Shown here one piece after another: positions 1 to 6,447 of a stretch of DNA of 7,229 bases (positions are counted from its first letter, which is position 1; each line of letters opens with the position of its first letter). The notes beneath the pieces were generated by a model. It searched no databases and was not told the DNA's origin. It saw only the letters and a program-made list of their open reading frames with translations. Where the stretch lies: assembly GCA_964359745.1 (NCBI GenBank), contig CAYHTR010000022.1, positions 1 to 7,229 on the forward strand. The letters are read 5' to 3'. The position numbers and the translations under genes were made by a program. The stretch is from JANLHG01 sp964359745 (GTDB taxonomy: Bacteria > Patescibacteriota > Minisyncoccia > Phycocordibacterales > PALSA-1337).

Positions 1-814
1 AAAGAATAATTCCCATAATTCCAGTACCACCCCCGTAATTTCTAGGTAATGAGGACATCATTTTCATAATAAAATCAGCAATAATTGTAATGTTGTAACC
101 CGAAAGCACCACAATATGAATAATGCCAGCTCGTCTAAAATCATCTTGCAATTTTGTGCCAAGCGACTGTTTTGTACCTAACAAAAGCCCGCCTTCTAGC
201 GCCGAATAAGGTGCTGGAATAATTTTTTCAATTTGGGTCAAAAAACTGTTTTTTATTTTATAAAGAACATCTTTTATTGGATTGCCGTTATTATGAGAAA
301 TAACTAATATGTTCGGCATACTCATAGTGTAATAAATATTATCTTTTGAAAGATAAGAAACATAATCAAAAATTTTGCCAGTAGCATTATCAAAATTTTC
401 CGGTTTCATTATTTTACCTTCCAACCTAACCATATCGCCGTATTTCACCAATGGATATGATTGAGTCCTTACAAAAATATTTGATTTTGAAGCTACAACA
501 AAACGCAGGGTGTCATCTTTTGCTTCCGGATCAGTTGAAACAATTCCTTCAATCATTACTTTCTTCCCCATTACATTATCAAGTGTATTTTTTAAGGGAT
601 TTTCATCTTTAATATCATAACGAAGCATTCCAACTCCAAACGATGTAGTAAAAATAAAAATAATAAAAAACACCTTTTTATTCCGCCAAATTAAAAATAT
701 CAATGATAAAAAAATAATAGCTACTGCAAAAACTATCTTTGAATATACAAAACTTCTAAAAATAATTCCCGCAAAAAAACCGCCAAATATTGCGTATAAA
801 TAATCAGATTTCAT
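1..814 (-). CDS. comEC: ComEC/Rec2-like DNA uptake channel protein, N-terminal part (cut by window edge)
   Basis: The reading frame is open from an ATG at 814-812 to base 1, giving 271 residues with the C-terminus outside the window. Residues about 7-20, 27-43 and 48-63 are hydrophobic and look like the N-terminal membrane helices of ComEC. Residues about 85-170 resemble the small soluble N-terminal domain (DUF4131 type), including a GKIFDYVSYL segment at 146-155. Residues 208-250 match the start of the Competence domain, with GGLLLGTKQSLG followed by HIVVLSGYNIT; SGYN in place of the commoner SGLH is, as I remember, typical of Patescibacteria. The family forms the inner-membrane channel that carries single-stranded DNA into the cell during transformation. 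The start codon overlaps the rnhA stop in an ATGA arrangement, implying translational coupling. No Shine-Dalgarno is seen. Whether the later channel helices and the C-terminal metallo-beta-lactamase-like domain exist cannot be judged here. Confidence 0.88.
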   Translation of the reverse strand, partial: MKSDYLYAIFGGFFAGIIFRSFVYSKIVFAVAIIFLSLIFLIWRNKKVFFIIFIFTTSFGVGMLRYDIKDENPLKNTLDNVMGKKVMIEGIVSTDPEAKDDTLRFVVASKSNIFVRTQSYPLVKYGDMVRLEGKIMKPENFDNATGKIFDYVSYLSKDNIYYTMSMPNILVISHNNGNPIKDVLYKIKNSFLTQIEKIIPAPYSALEGGLLLGTKQSLGTKLQDDFRRAGIIHIVVLSGYNITIIADFIMKMMSSLPRNYGGGTGIMGIIL

Positions 815-1245
815 AAATCGGCATAAGATGTTGCAATCTCATCTGCTCGTTCATTCCACTTCACCCCAGAATGTCCTTTTACAACATTCCACGAAATATC
901 CTTATCTTTTGAAACTTCTAAAAGCTCTTGCCATAAATCCTGATTTAAAACATCTTTTTTGCTCGCTGTTTTCCATTTTTTAACAATCCATCCTTTTATC
1001 CATAGTGTAATTCCTTTTACCACATATTCAGAATCGGCGTTAACAATAATTTTTTGATTACTTTTAGTCGTGCGAAGCCCTTCAATAACCGCTCTAAGTT
1101 CCATTCTATTATTTGTCGTATGTTCCTCTTTTCCGCCTAATTCTTTAACTTTTTCATTATTTAAAATAACCACTCCCCACCCCCCCGGCCCAGGATTACC
1201 TCGTGAAGCGCCATCGGTGAAAATTATTACTTGATTCATCGCCAT
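811..1245 (-). CDS. rnhA: Ribonuclease HI
   Basis: This 144-residue protein has the length and layout of type I RNase H, which cuts the RNA strand of RNA-DNA hybrids in the cytoplasm (R-loops, primers, misincorporated ribonucleotides). The four metal-binding acidic residues are all present: D11 in FTDGASRGNPG, E49 in NRMELRA, D71 in NADSEYV and D135 in ERADEIA. The loop histidine is H125 in VKGHSG. Each sits exactly one position later than in the E. coli enzyme. The basic handle segment around KGWIVKKWKTASKK (84-97) is also kept. There are two possible starts, ATG at 1245 and ATG at 1239; the second would shorten the protein by two residues and no Shine-Dalgarno decides between them. The gene lies 26 bases after recJ and its TGA stop overlaps the comEC start by four bases, so the three are probably one transcript. 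Confidence 0.97.
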   Translation of the reverse strand: MAMNQVIIFTDGASRGNPGPGGWGVVILNNEKVKELGGKEEHTTNNRMELRAVIEGLRTTKSNQKIIVNADSEYVVKGITLWIKGWIVKKWKTASKKDVLNQDLWQELLEVSKDKDISWNVVKGHSGVKWNERADEIATSYADL

Positions 1246-1271
1246 ATTATACTACAAAAAAATCCACCCCT

Positions 1272-2987
1272 TTAAATAACATCAACTATCCGCAATCGTA
1301 ATTCTGGAAAATTGCGGAACATTGATTTTTCCATAGTTGCTACCAAATTGATTTTTTCTCCACGCAAAATTGGCATAGAAAAGTTTTTTGGAGTCATAAA
1401 AAAACCGATTGCTGATACTTTTTTACCTTCGTTATTTCTAAAAATTAGTTCTAGATGATTTTTTTCTTTGCCAAACAATTTCACCTCATCAATGATGATA
1501 TTTTCAAAAAGAAATAATGGTTTTTCATTGCCTACACCAAACGGAGAAAGTTGTTCAATACTGTTGTGGGTCGCCCAATTCACATCATCAACAGAAAGTT
1601 TTAAATCAACAAATAATTCATCATCTACTATTCCTTCTTTATTAAGAATTTCATACGCCTTACATAATTCATTTTCAAGCAAATGAATCTTCTCGTGAGA
1701 AATAGAAAAACCGCCAGACATTTTGTGACCACCATAAGTTAAAAATAAATCTGGCGGAGTATGTTCCATAAGTTCAGATAAGTTAATTTTTCCATCTGAC
1801 CTGCAAGACCCTTTTATAAATTCCCCATCTGCTCTACCCCAAAGAAATACTGGTACATTAAATTCTTCGGCAAGATTATTGGCCACAGGACCAAGAAGAG
1901 CTGGTTTCCAATCAGGATTGCCTATAACCAAAACTTTTTTCATAATACCATCACTACCTGTTCTCTTTTTAATAACTTTTTTTACTTCTTTGGCAATAAC
2001 TGCGGCAATGCTTTTTCTTTCGTCATTTATTTTATTCAAATAATCAGCAAGATTTTCTGCATCTGCTTCGTTGGTTGAAGTTAATAATTGAAACGCTTGC
2101 ATTGGGTCGCCCATCCTTGAAGCAGCATTAATACGTGGAGCAATAGTAAAACCGATATCATCTTCGCATAAATATCTTTGTGTAATTTTATTTTTCTGCA
2201 AAAGTTTCTTCAAACCAATTCTTGGCGACAAACGAAGTATTTTTAAACCAAAAAAAGCCAGAGCTCTATTTTCCCCCTGTAAAGGCACCATATCAGCCAT
2301 AGTTGCGAGACCTACCATATCCAAATGCCATTTTTCCATTCCTTCTTTAATTCCAAAATTATTTTTCTTTAAAATGGCCTGAATCAATTTAAAAATCACA
2401 CCAGAACCGCAAAGCATATCATAAGGATAATCGCAATCTAGCTGTTTGGAATTGATAATAGCGTATGCTGGCGGAATTTTTTCAGATAGGTGATGATCTG
2501 TTATTATGACATCTATCCCATATTCTTGAGCTTTGGCTACTTGCAACACATCAGCGGTGCCACAATCAATAGTAATTATGAGATTTACATTATCATTTTT
2601 AAACTGCTCCACTGCTTCCATATTAAGCCCATAACCCTCATCGTGACGATGTGGAAAATAGTTTTCAAAATTTTTGTAACCAATTTTTTTAAAAAAATCA
2701 TGAAGTATGACCGAACCAGGAATACCATCTGCATCATAATCTCCATAAATCAATATTTTTTCTTCTTTTGAAATTGCGGACAAAATTCGCTCAACCGCTT
2801 TCTTCATATCTTTCAAAAGATATGGGTCGTGTATGTCTCGTTCATAATCTGGCTTTAAAAACTTTTCTGCATCTTCTTTTTTGACAATTCCACGATGAAA
2901 AAGAAGATGGCGAACAATTTCCGGGTATGTTTCAAGTTCTTTGGTAACCTCTGAAGAAATCTCTCCTCTTACAGAATAATTAGACAT
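1272..2987 (-). CDS. recJ: Single-stranded-DNA-specific exonuclease RecJ
   Basis: This 571-residue DHH-family phosphoesterase matches full-length RecJ, the 5'-3' single-strand exonuclease of recombination and repair. The metal-binding motifs occur in order: GDYDADG (82-88), IDCGT (140-144) and TDHH (163-166), then CGSGV (193-197) and LATMADMVPL (227-236). The DHHA1 part follows with the segment at 360-371, KGSCRSDG (392-399) and the GGHKMSGGF glycine-histidine motif (419-427). Residues about 457-571 look like the C-terminal OB-fold that grips DNA. The segment ALLGPVANNL replaces the more usual GVIGIVASRL, and GSCRSDG/SGGF is the variant I associate with Patescibacteria. ATG at 2987 lies five bases after the SIMPL gene stop; a weak AGG at 2996-2998 could serve as ribosome site. 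It is followed by rnhA and comEC, a plausible DNA-processing neighbourhood. Confidence 0.96.
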   Translation of the reverse strand: MSNYSVRGEISSEVTKELETYPEIVRHLLFHRGIVKKEDAEKFLKPDYERDIHDPYLLKDMKKAVERILSAISKEEKILIYGDYDADGIPGSVILHDFFKKIGYKNFENYFPHRHDEGYGLNMEAVEQFKNDNVNLIITIDCGTADVLQVAKAQEYGIDVIITDHHLSEKIPPAYAIINSKQLDCDYPYDMLCGSGVIFKLIQAILKKNNFGIKEGMEKWHLDMVGLATMADMVPLQGENRALAFFGLKILRLSPRIGLKKLLQKNKITQRYLCEDDIGFTIAPRINAASRMGDPMQAFQLLTSTNEADAENLADYLNKINDERKSIAAVIAKEVKKVIKKRTGSDGIMKKVLVIGNPDWKPALLGPVANNLAEEFNVPVFLWGRADGEFIKGSCRSDGKINLSELMEHTPPDLFLTYGGHKMSGGFSISHEKIHLLENELCKAYEILNKEGIVDDELFVDLKLSVDDVNWATHNSIEQLSPFGVGNEKPLFLFENIIIDEVKLFGKEKNHLELIFRNNEGKKVSAIGFFMTPKNFSMPILRGEKINLVATMEKSMFRNFPELRLRIVDVI

Positions 2988-2992
2988 AATTT

Positions 2993-3739
2993 CTACCTAA
3001 TCTCGTAAGTGATTGAAACTTGTGAAGTGATTTTATTTGTGCCAGATGGTAATTCTAGTGTTGCGATTTCAGCGCTAGACATTCCCATTCCCATCGCTTT
3101 AGTGTAATAAATAGGTGTATAACCATTTTCGGAAAAATTAACAATACGAACAAGTGAAACACCTAAATCTTTGGCTAAACTTTCAGCATTTGTTTTAGCG
3201 TCAGTAATTGCCTTTTCTCTCGCCTGCTTAACAACATCATCATATTTATCAACATTAAAAGTTAGACCGCTTAAATTGGTCACGCCAAGTTCACCTAAAC
3301 TTCCAATAATTTTCCCCGCATTACTTATTTTACGAACTTTTACATCAATCGATTCGGTAACCACATATGCTACAAGATTTTGTTTGCCAGTTTTAAGATA
3401 TTCATATCGTGGGTAAATATTATAACCAGAAACTTTTATATCATCTTTGCTAACTCCTCCACTTTCAAGAAAAGAAAGAGCTTTTTTTTCACTTTTAGCA
3501 ACTTTATCTTGAGTATCGCTCACAACAAGCGACTCTTCCGTAATACCAAAAGAAAATGTAGCAATATCCGGCTTTACCACAATCTCACCCTTTCCCGAAA
3601 CTGCGATAGTTGTCTGTGGAGCAATATCTTTTCCGATCAATCCCCAACCCTTTACTTCTGAAACTGTTTTTGATAAAAGGAAAAGTGAAAGAAGAATAAG
3701 TGTAGCTGTAACAAAAGAATATATTTTTTCTTTATTCAT
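2993..3739 (-). CDS. SIMPL (DUF541) domain protein with N-terminal membrane anchor
   Basis: The 248-residue protein starts with a short basic stretch (MNKEK) and a hydrophobic segment at about 7-24, which is either an uncleaved anchor or a signal peptide. There is no lipobox cysteine. From residue 44 onward it matches the SIMPL/DUF541 family: ISVSGKG-like TIAVSGKGEI (44-53), KPDIATFSFGI (56-66), a DDIKVSGYNIYPRYEY segment (99-114), an alpha-helical QAREKAITDAKTNAESLAKDLG stretch beginning at 172, and the terminal VSITYEIR strand. The domain should face the outside of the membrane. Characterised relatives include an IRAK-interacting mammalian protein and periplasmic bacterial proteins linked to stress, but no biochemical activity is established for the family, so I assign none. 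The gene lies 34 bases after tRNA-His and five bases before recJ. The ATG follows an AT-rich leader without Shine-Dalgarno. Confidence 0.9.
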   Translation of the reverse strand: MNKEKIYSFVTATLILLSLFLLSKTVSEVKGWGLIGKDIAPQTTIAVSGKGEIVVKPDIATFSFGITEESLVVSDTQDKVAKSEKKALSFLESGGVSKDDIKVSGYNIYPRYEYLKTGKQNLVAYVVTESIDVKVRKISNAGKIIGSLGELGVTNLSGLTFNVDKYDDVVKQAREKAITDAKTNAESLAKDLGVSLVRIVNFSENGYTPIYYTKAMGMGMSSAEIATLELPSGTNKITSQVSITYEIR

Positions 3740-3773
3740 ATAATTAAAATTATTATTTTTATAATTGACTGGG

Positions 3774-3845
3774 GGTGACTACTGGGAGTTGAACCCAGAC
3801 TAAGAGCTCCACAAGCTCGTGTGCTACCGCTACACCATAGCCACC
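3774..3845 (-). tRNA. tRNA-His (anticodon GTG)
   Basis: The minus strand folds into a full cloverleaf. The 7-bp acceptor stem is GTGGCTA with TAGTCAC, including one G-U pair. The D arm is GTGT-AGCGGTA-GCAC. The anticodon loop TTGTGGA carries GTG at 3810-3812. The T arm is CTGGG-TTCAACT-CCCAG. The histidine identity pair is visible: an extra G at 3845 (position -1) opposite C73 at 3774. The top of the anticodon stem has a C27-U43 mismatch, leaving four good pairs. Bases after C73 are CCC then A, so the mature CCA end is not encoded in register and must be added by the CCA enzyme. The gene starts only three bases after the adenosyltransferase stop codon, so it is probably cut from a shared transcript. 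Confidence 0.96.
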
Positions 3846-3848
3846 ATA

Positions 3849-4364
3849 CTATTTATACGCTGGAGACTCTTCAGTTATACCATATTTATGATTAGTTAAT
3901 CTAGCCATTGCGTAAAGTAAACTTGAAAGACGATTAAGATAAGCCAAAGTATGCTCCCCGACTTTAGCATCTGAACCAATCACTCTCCTTTCAGCCCTGC
4001 GAGCAATTGTCCTCGCAACATCAAATGTCGCTGCTAATTCTGTACCTCCAGAAATAAAAAAAGTTTTGATCGGTGGTAATTCTTTTTCTGCTGAATCTAT
4101 GATCTTCTCAATTTCTTTTATATGTTTCTTTTCTATGGATTTTTTGGCGCCAGCAACTTCTGCTTGAATTATAAAAAGTTTTTGTTGAACATTATGAATT
4201 ATTTTACTAGACGGTAAATCTGATTTCACTTTCAAAATACCGAGAAAAGAATTAATTTCATCAAGCGAACCAAGCGCTTCCGCAATAGCTGAGCTTTTTG
4301 AAATTCTTTGGTCACAACCGAATGTTTTTGTCGTACCTGTATCTCCTTTTCTTGTATAAAGCAT
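3849..4364 (-). CDS. pduO: PduO-type corrinoid (cob(I)alamin) adenosyltransferase
   Basis: This 171-residue protein belongs to the PduO/MMAB family, cytosolic trimers that transfer the 5'-deoxyadenosyl group of ATP to cob(I)alamin to make coenzyme B12. The N-terminal ATP-binding segment YTRKGDTGTTKTFG (3-16) is intact, as are the LDEINS turn with D35 (34-39), FISGGTELAA (103-112) and ARTIARRAERRV (117-128). R118, R122, R123, E125 and R126 align with human MMAB R186, R190, R191, E193 and R194. The C-terminal YLNRLSSLLYAMAR (142-155) has S148 where the family usually has Asp (human D218). It starts five bases after the SDR stop with no Shine-Dalgarno, so coupling by re-initiation is likely, and it leaves no room for a cobalamin riboswitch. 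Patescibacteria generally lack B12 synthesis, so salvage of imported corrinoid, perhaps for a B12-dependent ribonucleotide reductase, is the likely role; that last step is inference. Confidence 0.92.
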   Translation of the reverse strand: MLYTRKGDTGTTKTFGCDQRISKSSAIAEALGSLDEINSFLGILKVKSDLPSSKIIHNVQQKLFIIQAEVAGAKKSIEKKHIKEIEKIIDSAEKELPPIKTFFISGGTELAATFDVARTIARRAERRVIGSDAKVGEHTLAYLNRLSSLLYAMARLTNHKYGITEESPAYK

Positions 4365-4369
4365 AAAAA

Positions 4370-5164
4370 TTAAGAAAGCAAAACTCCTCCATCTACCACA
4401 ACTTGTGATCCTGTCATATAACTAGAAAGATCTGAAGCAAGGAATAAGGCAACCTTACCAATATCATCCGGCTCACCCATTCGTTTCATTGGAATTTTTA
4501 ACATAAATCTTTCAATTAAAGCTTTCATATCCGAACTTACCGAACCACCAGCCCCAGTGCCTGGCGTAGCAATTCCTCCAGGCGCAATAGCGTTAACTTG
4601 AATATTATGTGGTGCAAGTTCTAATGCGGTATTTTTGGTAAATCCCCAAAGGCCGTGTTTAGAAGCATCATACACAGCAAGACCCACAGAAGAAGGATGA
4701 AGTGCGTCAATTGATGTGATATTTATAATTTTGCCACCTTTATTTTGTCTAATCATTATTTCAGCAACAGTTTTTGTAAAAAGAAAAACACTTTTTAAAT
4801 TAACATTCAAAACTTTTTCAAAATCAGTGGTTTTCATTTGCATAACAGGAATTTGCGGATAGATGCCAGCATTATTAACCAGAATATCGATTCCGCCATA
4901 TGTTTTTACCGAAAAATCAACAGCTTCTTTTATTTCTTGTTCACTGGTAACATCAGTTTTTACAAATACCACTTTAAAACCCTTATCATTTAATTCTTTT
5001 ACTGCTTTATTGCCAACTTCTTCATTTAAATCAGCAATCACCACATTCGCCCCCGCTTCCGCTAAACGATTAGCAATACCAAAACCTATACCCATTGCGC
5101 CGCCAGTAACAATTGCTGTTTTATTGTTGAGATTAATAAGTTGTTGTAAAGATACATTTGTCAT
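4370..5164 (-). CDS. SDR-family NAD(P)-dependent oxidoreductase
   Basis: This 264-residue protein is a classical short-chain dehydrogenase/reductase with a Rossmann fold. The cofactor loop TGGAMGIG is at 20-27. D45 at the end of the second strand (VVIADLNE) usually indicates preference for NAD(H) over NADP(H). NNAG is at 97-100 and the structural Asn is N122 (NVNLKS). The catalytic set is S151, Y165 and K169 (YDASK). NAIAPGGIATPG (191-202) and the C-terminal TGSQVVVDGG (251-260) are typical. The Ser-Tyr spacing is 14 rather than the usual 13, giving a loop one residue longer. The substrate cannot be predicted; FabG-like, glucose dehydrogenase-like and other roles are all possible. It lies 28 bases after tRNA-Leu and five bases before the adenosyltransferase gene, so the two are probably co-expressed. 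An AT-only leader without Shine-Dalgarno precedes the ATG. Confidence 0.93.
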   Translation of the reverse strand: MTNVSLQQLINLNNKTAIVTGGAMGIGFGIANRLAEAGANVVIADLNEEVGNKAVKELNDKGFKVVFVKTDVTSEQEIKEAVDFSVKTYGGIDILVNNAGIYPQIPVMQMKTTDFEKVLNVNLKSVFLFTKTVAEIMIRQNKGGKIINITSIDALHPSSVGLAVYDASKHGLWGFTKNTALELAPHNIQVNAIAPGGIATPGTGAGGSVSSDMKALIERFMLKIPMKRMGEPDDIGKVALFLASDLSSYMTGSQVVVDGGVLLS

Positions 5165-5192
5165 ATTAATTTTAATAAATTATTAATAAAAG

Positions 5193-5274
5193 TGCTCGAG
5201 AGAGGATTTGAACCTCCACGCCTTGCGGCACACCCACCTCAAGGGTGCATGTATACCAATTTCATCACCCGAGC
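5193..5274 (-). tRNA. tRNA-Leu (anticodon GAG)
   Basis: The minus strand forms a class II tRNA. The acceptor stem is GCTCGGG with CTCGAGC (one G-U pair). The D arm has a 3-bp ATG/CAT stem around the loop AAATTGGTATA. The anticodon stem CACCC/GGGTG encloses TTGAGGT, giving anticodon GAG at 5238-5240, which reads CUC and CUU. The long variable arm TGCC-GCAA-GGCG forms a small hairpin with a GNRA-type loop, as expected for leucine. The T arm is GGAGG-TTCAAAT-CCTCT. The discriminator base is A73 at 5193 and CCA is not encoded. The gene lies ten bases after the rplS stop and 28 before the SDR start, so it is probably processed from a longer transcript. Confidence 0.97.
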
Positions 5275-5284
5275 TTGGTATTTA

Positions 5285-5710
5285 TTATTGTACCACTGTT
5301 TCTTCCACTTTTTCTACAACTGAATGTTTAGTGTCTGTTCTTTCGTCCGTGCTTCGCTTTAGCAATTTTCGCATATTATGACGAATCTCTTTTGTAGCTT
5401 TTTCTCGAACATAATATAATTTTGAACGACGCACTTTTGATCGTCTCAATACTTCAATTTTATCTATCATTGGAGAATATAGAGGAAAAATTCTTTCTAC
5501 GCCAACACCGTCAATAACTTTCCTAACAGTAAAAGTCGCCCCTGATTCTGAACCATGTTTTCTAGCAAGCACAAGTCCTTCGAATGCTTGGAGTCGAGTT
5601 TTTTCGCCTTCTTTGATTTTTTGCCATACGCGAACAGTATCTCCAGATCCAAGATCTATTTTTTTTCGTTCTTCTGTATTAACTGGTGAAATGACTTTTC
5701 TTACTTCCAT
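5285..5710 (-). CDS. rplS: 50S ribosomal protein L19 with extended C-terminus
   Basis: Residues 22-107 are an unmistakable bacterial L19 core: SGDTVRVWQKIKEGEKTRLQ (22-41), FEGLVLARKHG (43-53), TFTVRKVIDGVGVERIFPLY (59-78), SPMIDKIEVLRR (79-90) and KVRRSKLYYVRE (92-103). L19 sits at the 30S-50S interface and contributes to an intersubunit bridge. The protein is 141 residues where most L19s are about 115; the extra 30 or so residues form a highly charged tail from about residue 108, ending in an acidic and valine-rich stretch. ATG at 5710 follows AGTTTTAATT, without Shine-Dalgarno, 16 bases after the pseudouridine synthase stop. In many bacteria rplS neighbours trmD and rimM; here it sits between a pseudouridine synthase and tRNA-Leu, still a translation context. 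Confidence 0.97.
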   Translation of the reverse strand: MEVRKVISPVNTEERKKIDLGSGDTVRVWQKIKEGEKTRLQAFEGLVLARKHGSESGATFTVRKVIDGVGVERIFPLYSPMIDKIEVLRRSKVRRSKLYYVREKATKEIRHNMRKLLKRSTDERTDTKHSVVEKVEETVVQ

Positions 5711-5726
5711 AATTAAAACTAATCTA

Positions 5727-6446
5727 TCATAATGAGTTCATATTCGCAACCGCATCAATAAAATCTTTTGGAAATGGTGCTTTTATTATAATTTTTTCGC
5801 CATTAAGATTAGTAAATGTAATCTCTGAAGCATGTAGTGCTAGGCGATTAAAACCTAGCCCACAAGGCTTTTTGGGAGCATATAGGCGATCACATACAAT
5901 AGGATAATGAATGGCCTTAAAATGCACCCTGATTTGATGTGTTCTACCAGTCTTTGGAATCACCTCTATATACGAAAAACCACCTCCCTTTTTGAGTACC
6001 GTATAATATGTTTCCGCTTCTCTCATTGTTCCTCTTGCCCCTCTTTGAGCCGACCAAAGTCGAAAATCATTTTTACTGCGACCAATAGGACGATTTATAA
6101 TTCCTTCTTCATCTTTAAGTTCTCCATAAACAAAGGCGTTATATTTTTTATGCACTTCTTTGTTTTGAAATTGTTCTTTTAAATATTGATAAGATTTATT
6201 ATTTTTAGCGATTATAAGAGCTCCTGATGTTTCTTTATCAATGCGATGCACGATACCAGGACGATTAATTATTGCGCTATCTGTCATTACAATTGGCTCT
6301 CCCACGTCTTTTATTTCAGGATATTTTTCTAAAATCCAATCAACAAGCGTTTCTTCTTCTCTTTTACCGTCACCATGTACAACCAACCCCACAGGTTTAT
6401 TTATAGCTACAAAATCGTCATTTTCATAAAGAATTGAGATTTTCAT
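5727..6446 (-). CDS. RluA-family 23S rRNA/tRNA pseudouridine synthase (no S4 domain)
   Basis: From ATG at 6446 the protein has 239 residues and begins MKISILYENDDFVAINKPVG, the usual first strands of the RluA/RluC/RluD catalytic domain. The catalytic aspartate is D70 in VHRIDKETSGALIIAK (66-81). GRTHQIRVHF (167-176) and RLALHA (201-206) complete the signature. There is no N-terminal S4 RNA-binding domain, so the specific rRNA or tRNA uridine cannot be assigned; RluD is the nearest general label. The frame extends to a TTG at 6488, but that would overlap uppS by 41 bases and adds residues alien to the family. An in-frame ATG at 6458 abuts the only AAGGA. The ATG at 6446 sits 12 bases after that AAGGA and one base after the uppS stop, so I prefer it. 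Confidence 0.93.
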   Translation of the reverse strand: MKISILYENDDFVAINKPVGLVVHGDGKREEETLVDWILEKYPEIKDVGEPIVMTDSAIINRPGIVHRIDKETSGALIIAKNNKSYQYLKEQFQNKEVHKKYNAFVYGELKDEEGIINRPIGRSKNDFRLWSAQRGARGTMREAETYYTVLKKGGGFSYIEVIPKTGRTHQIRVHFKAIHYPIVCDRLYAPKKPCGLGFNRLALHASEITFTNLNGEKIIIKAPFPKDFIDAVANMNSL

Positions 6447-6447
6447 A

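Noticed and set aside
1246..1271. AAAGGGGTGGA upstream of rnhA as a Shine-Dalgarno
   Set aside because: It overlaps the recJ stop region and lies about 17 or more bases from the nearest start, too far for normal initiation.
3740..3773. Promoter for the SIMPL gene (TATAAA in the gap after tRNA-His)
   Set aside because: The -35 position would fall in the tRNA 3' end and does not resemble TTGACA; the hexamer is expected by chance in such AT-rich sequence. TTGACT at 3765-3770 is on the opposite strand.
4365..4369. Cobalamin riboswitch ahead of the adenosyltransferase
   Set aside because: The gap to the preceding stop is only five bases, and the 28 bases ahead of the SDR gene are also far too short.
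5165..5192. Terminator or attachment site after tRNA-Leu
   Set aside because: The sequence is AT-only with imperfect, overlapping inverted repeats and no G-C stem, and no copy of the tRNA 3' end is found near the other tRNA beyond the common T-loop bases.
1468..6429. Plus-strand open frames (for example 2490-2771, 3380-3661, 4863-5186 and 5907-6182)
   Set aside because: Each lies wholly or almost wholly opposite a strongly supported minus-strand gene, has no recognisable motif and a composition that mirrors the gene beneath it.
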